Part shown: positions 1-6,921 of the stretch, piece by piece
How positions within the stretch are numbered: the first letter of the stretch is position 1
Layout of the letters: each line of letters begins with the position of its first letter
Virus record (IMG/VR): IMGVR_UViG_3300036861_000148
Coordinates: 1-31,908 of that record
DNA from: a virus
Strand: one strand, 5' to 3'
DNA length: 31,908 nt
Program-made: the position numbers and the translations under genes
The notes under the pieces: model-generated
The model's database searches: none
Told to the model about the DNA's origin: nothing
Seen by the model: the letters and a program-made list of their open reading frames with translations, nothing else

Positions 1-81
1 GGCCAAGATTTGATTGAAGAACATGCCAGACCTGGGTGGCGGCCTCCACAAGATCCTTGCCCATGGATATCGCCACGGGCC
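1..81. repeat. Terminal direct repeat (circle-closing overlap), left copy
   Basis: Bases 1-81 are identical to 31828-31908. The tape-measure reading frame continues across the join, so the repeat is best read as the overlap of a circular assembly. The unique circle is then 31,827 bp. The sequence cannot separate this from true terminal redundancy. Confidence 0.95.
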
Positions 82-928
82 TGACGATGTCCCATATCTT
101 CTGAAACCATTCAATGATGGGACCAAGAGCACTACTGCCCTCTTGCAGCGTTTCCCATAAGTCCGTGGCGAATTGTTTGGCTTCCCTGAATGCTGGCCCG
201 ACATTCGCCTGAAGAAATTGGGCAACAATCTGGAGCTTTTCAGCTAAGAACGTAAAGGCTGGGGCAACGAGCTTACCGACAGTTTCAGCCAGGTTGCCGA
301 GAGCCACAGACATCTTGCCGGATGCGGTGGCCTGGGCCTGGGCGCTGCCACCGAACTCCTTGTTCAGCTCATCCAGGATAATAGCCTGTGCTTTAGTTAC
401 CTCTCCGTGCTTGACGAGCGTAGCTATTTGCTTCTTGGTCTGTTCGTCAAACTGGACACCGACCCGCGTTAGGGATGTCAGTCCTGCGATGGGATCATTT
501 AGGGCCTTGCCAATCTGGATGGCCGAGGACTTCATGTCCTGGCCCATAGCCACAGACATATCGAGCACTGTGCTGGTTGCTCGGTCGAATGTGCCGGTGA
601 ACTCGCCCCCGACCTTATTCTTGATGTTCGTGAAGGTCAGGAGCAGGTTCTCGCCAGATTGGATCGCCTCATCGTCAATGCCCGTAAGGCTCGCTAGCCG
701 CTGAGCCATATCCGAGATGTCTTTCCCTGAGATGCGGGCAGCGTGCCCCGTCGACTCAAGTGCGGCGGCGGTCTGATTCTGGATCTTCTCGGATTCCTCG
801 AACTGGCTAAAGGCGTAGGCGGCGCCCGCTGCGAGGACAGCGAGACCGCCAGTGACAACCTTTAGGCCCTTCGAGAATTTGGATGTCCGCGTGGTGACAT
901 CTACGGTCAGGGTGCTAATCGTCGGCAT
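1..928 (-). CDS. Tape measure protein, N-terminal part (gene wraps across the window ends)
   Basis: This is the N-terminal 309 codons of a tail tape measure protein, which sets tail length and lines the tail tube before DNA ejection. The start is ATG at 928 (MPTISTLTVDVTTRTSKFSK), overlapping the end of the T chaperone frame by 14 bases. A hydrophobic stretch lies at about residues 22-40, followed by a helical region typical of the phage minor tail / TMP family (SLTGIDDEAIQSGENLLLTF, then NDPIAGLTSLTRVGVQFDEQ). The frame stays open through base 1 and continues at 31827. The joined protein is about 532 aa, short for a tape measure, so the tail should be short for a siphovirus. Location after the G/T chaperones supports the call. 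Confidence 0.9.
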   Translation of the reverse strand, partial: MPTISTLTVDVTTRTSKFSKGLKVVTGGLAVLAAGAAYAFSQFEESEKIQNQTAAALESTGHAARISGKDISDMAQRLASLTGIDDEAIQSGENLLLTFTNIKNKVGGEFTGTFDRATSTVLDMSVAMGQDMKSSAIQIGKALNDPIAGLTSLTRVGVQFDEQTKKQIATLVKHGEVTKAQAIILDELNKEFGGSAQAQATASGKMSVALGNLAETVGKLVAPAFTFLAEKLQIVAQFLQANVGPAFREAKQFATDLWETLQEGSSALGPIIEWFQKIWDIVRPVAISMGKDLVEAATQVWHVLQSNLG

Positions 929-1228
929 TCTCAGCCATCCTCATCAATGCCTCGAATCCTTGCCGTACAGCCTCGGGTTTGCGGTCAACCCGCTCGGTGA
1001 GTTCCTGGTACCAGCGAGGCATGAAGTCCCGGATGGTCAGTTTCTGTTTGGCCTTCGTCCACAGGCGGACCATCAGCCATTGCAGCTGGGCAAGGCCAAC
1101 ATCTACGCGGTCATGGACAAGGATGGGGCCATAGACGCGTTCATAGGCCATCCACTCCGTAAGCTCGGCCGAGGTCATCGCCTCACCCACCTCGTCCACC
1201 GTGCGCCCCAGAGCGAGGGCTACCCTTT
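915..1228 (-). CDS. Tail assembly chaperone T frame (expressed by -1 frameshift from G)
   Basis: This is the second half of a G/GT-type tail chaperone pair that guards the tape measure before tube assembly. The frame is offset by -1 from the G gene. It is open upstream of its own GTG at 1199 and reads RVALALGRTVDEVGEAMTSA directly from the end of G, then ELTEWMAYERVYGPILVHDR. The pattern 'ALGRTVDEV...SAELTEWMAYER' is typical of the T part of phage tail chaperones. The conserved motif beginning before the GTG argues that the natural product is a G-T fusion rather than a separately started protein. The 3' end overlaps the tape measure start. Confidence 0.8.
1220..1228 (-). promoter_or_regulatory. 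Probable -1 frameshift site joining G and T
   Basis: The last G codons are AAA GGG TAG. Slipping back one base around AAA/GGG gives AGG GTA GCC, which enters the T frame at its conserved motif. This is not a classic XXXYYYZ heptamer. The G-run plus adjacent stop codon is the best candidate. The exact slip point is inference. Confidence 0.5.
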
Positions 1229-1585
1229 GGAGCTGTACTCGTCCGGGGCTGGAGCGAAAGACTCCATCGCCTCCTCCAGCTCCTTAGTGGAAAGGCCGTT
1301 GAGCTTGGCGACAAAAGCGAACGCGCGGAGGATGACCGGGAAATCTTCCTCGGCGAGTGCTTCGGCGTCTTCCTCTTTTAGGATCGGTTCGCCGGCTTCA
1401 TCCACGAGACAATGCAGCAGCACCCGGATAGGCATCTCGGCTGGCTTCACTCCATCGGAGAGTTCCGCCTGATCCTTGGCCGAGAGCACCCGCACGTAGA
1501 CTTCCCCGCCCCATTCAGGTACCTCAAGCGGCACCGGCTTGCGGTCCTTGCGCGATGCCAGGATCTGTTCCCGCGTCAGGGTCAC
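1220..1585 (-). CDS. Tail assembly chaperone G
   Basis: 121-aa tail assembly chaperone (lambda gpG role). It starts MTLTREQILASRKDRKPVPL and is mixed alpha/beta with an acidic second half. The start is GTG at 1585, overlapping the tail-tube gene stop as GTGA. It ends ...AGC TCC AAA GGG TAG. The T domain lies in the -1 frame just past this point. Position between the tail tube and tape measure genes is diagnostic. Confidence 0.8.
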   Translation of the reverse strand: MTLTREQILASRKDRKPVPLEVPEWGGEVYVRVLSAKDQAELSDGVKPAEMPIRVLLHCLVDEAGEPILKEEDAEALAEEDFPVILRAFAFVAKLNGLSTKELEEAMESFAPAPDEYSSKG

Positions 1586-2007
1586 GAAGGTGTCACCACG
1601 CTGACGCCTGGCGAAACGATCTTGAAAGTTATGTGGGCTTCATATGCGCCATCGTCCGTCGCTTCTTCCTCGTACTGCGTCGTATAGGCGGGGAACCGCA
1701 GTGCCCGTGTCGCAAAGCCGGGATGCTGAAGCTCGTAGTTCTTGGCCACGGGAACGGTGGCGTCATAGTCGGTCTTCAGCGCCACATGCTGTGTATCAGC
1801 GGGGTCAAAGGCAATGGTCATTGATACCTCGGTGCCCTCTTGGCGACCAGGGAGGAAGTCCGACCAAGAATCCCCATGTGCGGACACATCAATCAGGCTC
1901 CGCTCCGAACCCACGGCACTAAGAGACATGATCTGGCCAACGGTGACGTAGGTGGAACCGGTTGTGTTCCGCTTCAGGAACCCGGTATAGCCAGCTACTT
2001 TGGTCAC
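1582..2007 (-). CDS. Major tail (tube) protein
   Basis: 141-aa candidate tail tube protein, the repeated subunit of the siphovirus tail. The sequence (VTVGQIMSLSAVGSERSLID, SWSDFLPGRQEGTEVSMTIA, ending HITFKIVSPGV) has the beta-rich, soluble character of small tail-tube families, with the 'D-S-A-H-G-D-S-W' and 'PGRQEG' features common in them. It sits just upstream of the G/T chaperones, the usual place. The stop overlaps the GTG of G by 4 bases. Confidence 0.75.
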   Translation of the reverse strand: MTKVAGYTGFLKRNTTGSTYVTVGQIMSLSAVGSERSLIDVSAHGDSWSDFLPGRQEGTEVSMTIAFDPADTQHVALKTDYDATVPVAKNYELQHPGFATRALRFPAYTTQYEEEATDDGAYEAHITFKIVSPGVSVVTPS

Positions 2008-2020
2008 TTATTCACCCCCC

Positions 2021-2371
2021 CTAGACGACGAAGACAGCGGCGGTAACCGTTGTCGTAAACGAATGAGTAATCGAGACGGTGCCGTTGGACTGGCGGCACC
2101 TTGGTAGCGGAATTCGGATGAGTCGGTCGCCCGTAGTTGCCGGAACGCTGACCGACAAATCGGGATTGAACGACTGCGCTCCCGCCGGACTGACTGAGTT
2201 GGGGTCGTCAACCGCAACGGTATCGGCCGAGCCTCCCGCGTTCTTCACATGCAGGATATGGACCCGGCTCTCATCCCCCGCTGCCGGTGTGAATGTGTCC
2301 GATGACCCGACTGCCGTGTAGGTCGGGTTCAACCCCGCCTCTACGATTGACTGCACGGTGTATGTCGCCAC
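2021..2371 (-). CDS. Small beta-rich virion protein, head-tail region
   Basis: 116-aa beta-rich protein starting MATYTVQSIVEAGLNPTYTA with FTPAAGDESRVHILHVKNAG in the middle. Proteins of this shape ('EAGL.PTY.A...D.F...LHVKNGG') are common in the connector/tail block of metagenomic siphoviruses; their exact role is unknown. It lies between the gp10-like and tail-tube genes, so a structural or completion role is likely. The start is ATG at 2371. Confidence 0.6.
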   Translation of the reverse strand: MATYTVQSIVEAGLNPTYTAVGSSDTFTPAAGDESRVHILHVKNAGGSADTVAVDDPNSVSPAGAQSFNPDLSVSVPATTGDRLIRIPLPRCRQSNGTVSITHSFTTTVTAAVFVV

Positions 2372-2380
2372 TCATTCCTC

Positions 2381-2740
2381 CTAGGTGATAGCGGCTCGGT
2401 AAATAGATGCCATGGCGGTCACGAGTGCCGTCGTGGATTCGTTCCCGGCCTCTTCCTCAAATGGCTGGGCAGCCATGAATGTCGTACCGAATTCAACGAA
2501 GCGGGCATAGGGAACGTCGGAGCCAACCTTGGAAGTAGCACCGTCTCCGAAGGAGCTCGTTTCCACTACACGAATGCTCGAGGCCAGCCGGCCGGTGTCT
2601 CGGGGTGCTCGAGCAATCATGGCCCTGGCCACAATCTCTCCGCCAGCCTTGGTGGCAGCGGGTGATGCAGCCTCGATCTCGGCCTTCACTCTGGCTAGTG
2701 CGGCCCTGGTCTGCGGGATGCCTCGGACGAATAGACTCAT
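2381..2740 (-). CDS. HK97 gp10-like tail completion / minor structural protein
   Basis: 119-aa protein with the HK97-gp10/tail-completion signature: VARAMIARAPRDTGRLASSI then VPYARFVEFGTTFMAAQPFE. The motif 'AP.DTG.L..SI...Y...VE.GT...A.PF' is diagnostic. It acts at the head-tail joining step. The ATG at 2740 shares its A with the stop of the upstream gene (TAATG); a longer start at 2752 is less likely. The terminator end is 9 bases before the next gene. Confidence 0.85.
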   Translation of the reverse strand: MSLFVRGIPQTRAALARVKAEIEAASPAATKAGGEIVARAMIARAPRDTGRLASSIRVVETSSFGDGATSKVGSDVPYARFVEFGTTFMAAQPFEEEAGNESTTALVTAMASIYRAAIT

Positions 2741-3600
2741 TAGCCCACCCACACCGCCATACCGCGAGTGGTAAGGACGTGGTCTACCTCAGGAATCCCG
2801 GTAGGCCGGGTGATGCCGAAGCCGGGCGATGTATTGCCCAGGTTGATTGGCCCGCGCACGTCTACGGCAGCGGACATGGCTTCGGCTGGCAGGCCCAGGT
2901 TGTCGCCTAGCAGCCTGTACTGGATAGCGCGGAGTGCCGCTTCGCGGAGCTCGGAGTCCGGTTCGTCTGCTCCGTACTCGTAGGTAATCTCGACGTTCCG
3001 GCTGCCTTCGGCGAAGGTACCCGTATCTCGCACCACACGGCCCGTGTTGTACAAGGCCCATGTAGCCGTTCCGGTCTGGGCTACCCCGGCGATCTTGGCC
3101 GAGAGGATGGTGCGGGGCTCGATGCGGTCCAGCAGGATGGTGTCGGTGTTGTCGCCGTCAAGCCTGTCTCTTCCATAGCGGGGAACGAAAGCTCGTTGAC
3201 AGTAGTCCTCGGCCATATCCTCGAACCAGCGGCGGGCCTCTTCCAGATCGAGGTTGGGGAAGTCGGTAGTGCTAGCTAGGCCCCTCATCCCCCGGATGTC
3301 TGCGATGCTCACGTAGAACGCGCCGGCAATCTCGGCGTACGAAGTGAGCTTCTGAGCCACGCCGCCGAAAGTGCCGGTCCAGACGAGCGTAAAGTATTCG
3401 AGGTTCGCCTGGGGTGCCAGGGTGTAGCGGTAAACACCAGTTGAAGGATTCGTGGTTGCTGCATCGGTGGCGAAGACAGTGCCGTCTGCCCTGGTGATGG
3501 TGACGGTGACCGCCCCATCGGCATTGGTCAGTACACCCCCCACATAGAACGGTTGGTCGAGGGGCACCTGTGTATTCCTGAGTGCGCGGACAACTGCCAC
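2740..3600 (-). CDS. Head-tail connector (gp6-like) with N-terminal beta domain
   Basis: 286-aa protein with two parts. Residues ~1-95 are a beta-rich Ig/BppU-like region (VTVTITRADGTVFATDAATT, YTLAPQANLEYFTLVWTGTF). Residues ~95-286 resemble head-tail connector/adaptor proteins: a helical pair (LEEARRWFEDMAEDYCQRAF), a D-L-D-R-I-E-P segment and SELREAALRAIQYRLLGDNL. Adaptors of this type sit under the portal. The start is GTG at 3600. It lies between the repeat protein and the gp10-like gene. The fused N-terminal beta domain is common in environmental phages. Confidence 0.65.
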   Translation of the reverse strand: MAVVRALRNTQVPLDQPFYVGGVLTNADGAVTVTITRADGTVFATDAATTNPSTGVYRYTLAPQANLEYFTLVWTGTFGGVAQKLTSYAEIAGAFYVSIADIRGMRGLASTTDFPNLDLEEARRWFEDMAEDYCQRAFVPRYGRDRLDGDNTDTILLDRIEPRTILSAKIAGVAQTGTATWALYNTGRVVRDTGTFAEGSRNVEITYEYGADEPDSELREAALRAIQYRLLGDNLGLPAEAMSAAVDVRGPINLGNTSPGFGITRPTGIPEVDHVLTTRGMAVWVG

Positions 3601-3604
3601 GCGG

Positions 3605-4327
3605 CTAGCTTCCGAGGTTGGTCACGGTAGCCATGTCGCCCTCGGTGGGGATGGTTTGGTTCGGGCCACCCTCCATGAGCGTGGGAGTGAGTGGATCTCC
3701 CTCGGAAAGGAACACAACAAGCCCACCGAGGACGGTGATGGTTTGACCTGTCCATGTGATGATTCCGGCATCAATCGAGACGAGGACGGGGCCTGATTCA
3801 GATACGGTGATGGTTTGACCAGCCCAAGTAACGGTCCCTGCGGTAATCAGGATGGCGCTTGTGAAGGTGACAGCGCCGCCGGTCCAGGTGATTACCCCGG
3901 CGGTAATCGGCACGGCGGTAGCGGTCTGCACCGTTATCGTCTGGCCGGTCCAGGTAATGGCCCCCTGGGTTATGAGGATGCCTGACGTTAGGGTGATCGT
4001 CTGTCCCGACCAAGTGACCGCACCAGCGGTGATGGCAAGAGATTGTGTGAGGTTGATTGTCGAACCAGTCCAGGTAATCGCGCCAGCGGTGATGGGGACG
4101 ACGGTGGAAACCTGGACGGTAACATCCTGGCCTGTCCAGGTAACGGCACCAGCCGTTATCGCAAGGGCTTGTGTGAAGGTAACAGCCTGACCCGTCCAAG
4201 TGATTACGCCAGCATCGACGGCGATGAACGACTCTCCGGCTGGAACAGCGCGGTCATAGAGGTCGGCACCACGGGGAAGCGGTGATCCGACGCTTCTACG
4301 ATTACGGCCTATCGCTGTCCTAGCCAT
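3605..4327 (-). CDS. Tandem-repeat beta protein (eight ITAGxITWTGQ repeats)
   Basis: 240-aa protein dominated by eight tandem repeats of 20-24 residues, consensus [AP]ITAGAITWTGQTITVxxxx, at about residues 34-205. The N-terminus is basic (MARTAIGRNRRSV) and the C-terminus loses the repeat. Similar 'AGxYxLTGQ' repeats occur in uncharacterised proteins of many phage head-tail regions; they probably form an extended beta structure or decoration. No enzyme motif is visible. The gene starts with ATG at 4327, which overlaps the upstream stop. Confidence 0.7.
   Translation of the reverse strand: MARTAIGRNRRSVGSPLPRGADLYDRAVPAGESFIAVDAGVITWTGQAVTFTQALAITAGAVTWTGQDVTVQVSTVVPITAGAITWTGSTINLTQSLAITAGAVTWSGQTITLTSGILITQGAITWTGQTITVQTATAVPITAGVITWTGGAVTFTSAILITAGTVTWAGQTITVSESGPVLVSIDAGIITWTGQTITVLGGLVVFLSEGDPLTPTLMEGGPNQTIPTEGDMATVTNLGS
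3690..4230 (-). repeat. Array of eight diverged coding repeats (ITWTGQ units)
   Basis: Period is about 60-72 bp, with a recurrent core reading 'ccggtccaggt(g/a)at' on the plus strand (for example near 3889, 3946, 4069, 4132). The repeats keep reading frame and diverge mainly at third positions, so they are selected as protein repeats. Confidence 0.8.
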
Positions 4328-5079
4328 TAGGCATCAGTGGGTCCGGGGTAGATGCTGCGATCAGGCATATGAAACATCGGGAACGGAACAGCCGCTGGCG
4401 CTTCCCTGATTTCCATAGTTGTGGCGACCCAACAGAAGTTTGCGCTGTCTGTACCGCTGAGGGTCATTACCCCGGGGTCTTCTGTGGCCGCTGGGTCGGT
4501 CCTATAGCCCAGCCCTACTTGGGATTGGCTCGTCTCGGTGGCATTGCCCACCTGGACTGCGTTCACCGTGTAGTTCGCTGGGAACGTGTATGTTCGGGCA
4601 GCGGTTGTGAATCCAGAGGCTCCGGCGATGACGACCCAGGTGCCAGTACCGCCCCACGTGATCGCCGGAGGATTTGGGTGCATGGTGTCTATGCCCGAGG
4701 CCTGTATGTTGGTGGTGTCTGGATCGAAGGCGGTGTCGACACCCCTGAACCCCATCGCCACTGCTGAGACACCCGCATCTGTACCACCGAGGCCGTCCAC
4801 TACCGCTGTAGCGTCGGGAGACGCGGGCATGAATTTGTAATAGACACCCAGGTTGATGTCCTGCTGTGTAGCTCCAGAACTGATGAACTGGTCCGTCACC
4901 TCGATGTAGCCCGTAGTAACCATGTTGCAGTTCTGGTCTACGGCGTCGTTGTCACCGATGGCATAAGCCACGAGGACCATGTCGTTCAACTGTAGAGTGC
5001 CGATATTCGACAGAGTCAGAGTGACATCGGCCCCATTGATCGCACTCCCCGAGGTGGAACCGATGAAGGAGATGGCCAC
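4327..5079 (-). CDS. Putative virion beta-sandwich (adhesin/decoration) protein
   Basis: 250-aa protein, MAISFIGSTSGSAINGADVT at the N-terminus, with the layout 'L..GDMVLVAYA', 'AVAMGFRGVDTAFDPDT', 'W.VIAGAS', 'GYRTDPAATEDPGVMTLSGT', 'WVATTMEIREA'. This jelly-roll-like pattern recurs in phage surface proteins and resembles in outline the two inserted domains of the 841-aa tail protein at 28635-31160. Probably a capsid or tail decoration. Sequence identity is low, so the relation is inference. Confidence 0.5.
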   Translation of the reverse strand: MAISFIGSTSGSAINGADVTLTLSNIGTLQLNDMVLVAYAIGDNDAVDQNCNMVTTGYIEVTDQFISSGATQQDINLGVYYKFMPASPDATAVVDGLGGTDAGVSAVAMGFRGVDTAFDPDTTNIQASGIDTMHPNPPAITWGGTGTWVVIAGASGFTTAARTYTFPANYTVNAVQVGNATETSQSQVGLGYRTDPAATEDPGVMTLSGTDSANFCWVATTMEIREAPAAVPFPMFHMPDRSIYPGPTDA

Positions 5080-5082
5080 TGG

Positions 5083-5268
5083 CTATGCTTTCGGAATGTC
5101 GCGGCTTCCTCCAAATGCGACAACCTCGACGAGGTCCACCACATCCAGCAGCCAGTCACGCAGATCCACAATAGTAAGAGTTTCGCCAGATGTACTCATC
5201 ACTTCGCGGAGGTCGTTAACCGTCCGACGGACCATAACCTCGGCCTCCGCCGACAGCGGCTCTCCCAT
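5083..5268 (-). CDS. Small acidic protein, unknown
   Basis: 61 aa, MGEPLSAEAEVMVRRTVNDL then GETLTIVDLRDWLLDVVDLV. Helical and acidic, with no recognisable domain. ATG at 5268 is preceded by an AAGGGGG ribosome site. It lies in the structural block between two beta-rich virion proteins, so it may be a small virion or chaperone protein. Confidence 0.55.
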   Translation of the reverse strand: MGEPLSAEAEVMVRRTVNDLREVMSTSGETLTIVDLRDWLLDVVDLVEVVAFGGSRDIPKA

Positions 5269-5277
5269 ACGGCCCCC

Positions 5278-5730
5278 TTACTCTTCCCAGATAAACGTGC
5301 CCGCGTACGTATTGGCAGTATCGGTCTGCTCAATCAGGGCAACACCGTTGGCGTCGGATGCTCCAGGGGCGATCCATAAGCCCTTGCCCTCGCCATAGTA
5401 CGTGTAGACGAAGCCTGAGCCGATGGCTGCACCTATCATCGCTACGTCAATATCGCCGGCCTGAATCGTAGGCGCGGTTGAGGAGTAGGTGTGTACGGCT
5501 GTCGCGGTAGGGGCGGTCGTGGTCGGGGTCATGTTGTTCTCGGTAATGGCCGTCCCGGTACCCGCCGTGGTGATCCTGACGATGCGGATGATGGCCGAGT
5601 TGGCGGCCTGGGTGAACAGCTTGATCTCGCGGATGATGGGGTTGTTTGCTGCCGTACCCGACCGCAAACCGGCGATGGGCAGGGTGGCCGTACCGGCTGC
5701 TCCGAAGAAGGCGGCTGAGTAGAGGGCCAT
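5278..5730 (-). CDS. Putative structural protein, unknown
   Basis: 150 aa, beta-rich and threonine-rich: MALYSAAFFGAAGTATLPIA, then IREIKLFTQAANSAIIRIVR and FIWEE at the end. Small phage virion proteins of this kind, with an 'I.EI.LF' core, are often found between capsid and tail genes and are uncharacterised. The start shares its A with the upstream stop (TAATG), so it is co-translated with the 158-aa gene. Confidence 0.6.
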   Translation of the reverse strand: MALYSAAFFGAAGTATLPIAGLRSGTAANNPIIREIKLFTQAANSAIIRIVRITTAGTGTAITENNMTPTTTAPTATAVHTYSSTAPTIQAGDIDVAMIGAAIGSGFVYTYYGEGKGLWIAPGASDANGVALIEQTDTANTYAGTFIWEE

Positions 5731-6206
5731 TATGCCCCCGTCACAATGCCCTGGAACAGGCCGTTGGCACCAGTCTGGAAGGTCACCGTGTTGCCGTCAG
5801 TAATAGTCATGCTGCCTGCGCCCACGTCGATGAAGCCATAGAGCGGCTTGATCGGTGGGCCGACGGTGACACTGTTATCGAATATGACGGCATATCGAAA
5901 TGGACCGATGGAGCCGCCCGAGGCCGTCCAGCTAAAGTCCGCGCAATCGAAGGTGGTGCGGTCGGTCGCATAGACGGCGGTCTTGGTGCCGAGAGCCTGG
6001 CCGTTGGCTGTATATCCGTTGCCCCCGGCGAGTTCGTTCGTTGCGTCAGCGAAGGCCTCGTTGGTATCGGTGTTGGGCACCCAGGTGTTGGTGTGCAATG
6101 TGACCCGGATATCGTTGGACAGGTAATCCGATACACCTGCATCGGCCGCAGCCTCGCCGCCGAGAACGTTTGCCGAGAATTTCCCGAATAGCTGCATCGT
6201 TGCCAT
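5730..6206 (-). CDS. Putative structural protein, unknown
   Basis: 158 aa, MATMQLFGKFSANVLGGEAA, with DIRVTLHTNTWVPNTDTNEA and FDCADFSWTASGGSIGPFRY. This pattern ('V.L.T..W.PN.DT...F.D....E..G.GY') is widely seen in head-proximal phage proteins annotated only as structural. Likely virion component; no catalytic motif is present. The ATG lies 2 bases past the stop of the tiny membrane ORF. Confidence 0.6.
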   Translation of the reverse strand: MATMQLFGKFSANVLGGEAAADAGVSDYLSNDIRVTLHTNTWVPNTDTNEAFADATNELAGGNGYTANGQALGTKTAVYATDRTTFDCADFSWTASGGSIGPFRYAVIFDNSVTVGPPIKPLYGFIDVGAGSMTITDGNTVTFQTGANGLFQGIVTGA

Positions 6207-6207
6207 G

Positions 6208-6297
6208 TCAGATCACGTCTCGCAGGAAGGCCAGCAGCAGGAAGCCAGCCGCGATACCAACCGCAATGGCTGCCGCAGTGATTAGGAATCCGCGCAT
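6208..6297 (-). CDS. 29-aa single-pass membrane peptide
   Basis: The protein reads MRGFLITAAAIAVGIAAGFL followed by LLAFLRDVI: one transmembrane helix with a basic N-terminus. It fits exactly between two structural genes (2-base gaps on each side), so it is probably translated with them. Function unknown; such tiny membrane peptides in head operons have no established role. Confidence 0.5.
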   Translation of the reverse strand: MRGFLITAAAIAVGIAAGFLLLAFLRDVI

Positions 6298-6298
6298 C

Positions 6299-6658
6299 TC
6301 ACGCTCCGTAGAAGTTGGCCGTCAGGGTCACATTGGTATTAGCCGAGTAAGCAAGCTTGAGAAACCGCCACTGCCTGGCTGGCAGCAGGTAGGTAGTCGT
6401 CACCGCCGTGGTGATGACGATGGCTGCATACGCCACCGTCTCGGGGCTACCCACCAGGGTATAGGGGATGTTGTAAAAGTTGATTCCGTCCACCGAACCC
6501 TGGATGTTCACGGTGACGGTCGGCGTGGCACCAATGGCCGAAGTGATGACGACCGCAGCAGGGGTGTTCGAGGCGTTACGCACCGCAGTGTTCGTGCTAT
6601 CGCCGTTCCCAGTCTGCGAGGTGCTCAGGTTTACAGATTCACCCTGGATGACGGCCAT
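6299..6658 (-). CDS. Putative structural protein, unknown
   Basis: 119 aa, MAVIQGESVNLSTSQTGNGD then VTVNIQGSVDGINFYNIPYT and LLPARQWRFLKLAYSANTNV. The 'V.I.GS.DG..F' and 'R.L.L....NTNVT' features occur in small beta-sandwich phage proteins near the capsid gene, possibly head decoration. ATG at 6658 shares its A with the upstream stop. Confidence 0.6.
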   Translation of the reverse strand: MAVIQGESVNLSTSQTGNGDSTNTAVRNASNTPAAVVITSAIGATPTVTVNIQGSVDGINFYNIPYTLVGSPETVAYAAIVITTAVTTTYLLPARQWRFLKLAYSANTNVTLTANFYGA

Positions 6659-6870
6659 TATTCCTCAGCCTTCTTCGGCCGGCCTACCGGCCGCTTCTCA
6701 CCCGGGGCCTTCGTGGCCCTCTCGACGCGGGCAGAATTCTCAACAGCCTCGAGAGATCCTTCGGCAATCAGTGCGCGGGCCAGCACATCATCGACCTCTA
6801 CGATCTCGCCGCCCACGCCTTTGATGCCGTGGGCCTCTGTCACCGTCGGATATAGAACCCTGCACTTCAT
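6658..6870 (-). CDS. Small protein with basic AT-hook-like tail
   Basis: 70 aa. The first half (MKCRVLYPTVTEAHGIKGVG) is beta-like; the second half is helical and ends EKRPVGRPKKAEE, where GRPKK resembles an AT-hook. ATG at 6870 has a clear AAGGAG site. It directly follows the capsid gene and a strong hairpin. It may be a head completion or DNA-contacting protein; this is inference. Confidence 0.55.
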   Translation of the reverse strand: MKCRVLYPTVTEAHGIKGVGGEIVEVDDVLARALIAEGSLEAVENSARVERATKAPGEKRPVGRPKKAEE

Positions 6871-6887
6871 GCCTTCTCCTTCCCAGG

Positions 6888-6910
6888 ATGGGGGGACCGA
6901 AGCCCCCCCA
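6888..6910 (-). terminator. Stable hairpin with cUUCGg loop just after the capsid gene
   Basis: On the minus strand an 8-bp stem (ATGGGGGG / CCCCCCAT) closes a CTTCGG tetraloop with one extra T. No U-tract follows, and the ribosome site of the next gene comes a few bases later. It may be a partial terminator or a 3'-end stabiliser that raises capsid mRNA over downstream genes. Confidence 0.5.
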
Positions 6911-6921
6911 TACCCGAGTCC

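Noticed and set aside
3690-4230. Regular repeats that might suggest a CRISPR array
   Set aside because: The period is coding, repeats are diverged at third positions, there are no unique spacers of fixed size, and the frame is open throughout.
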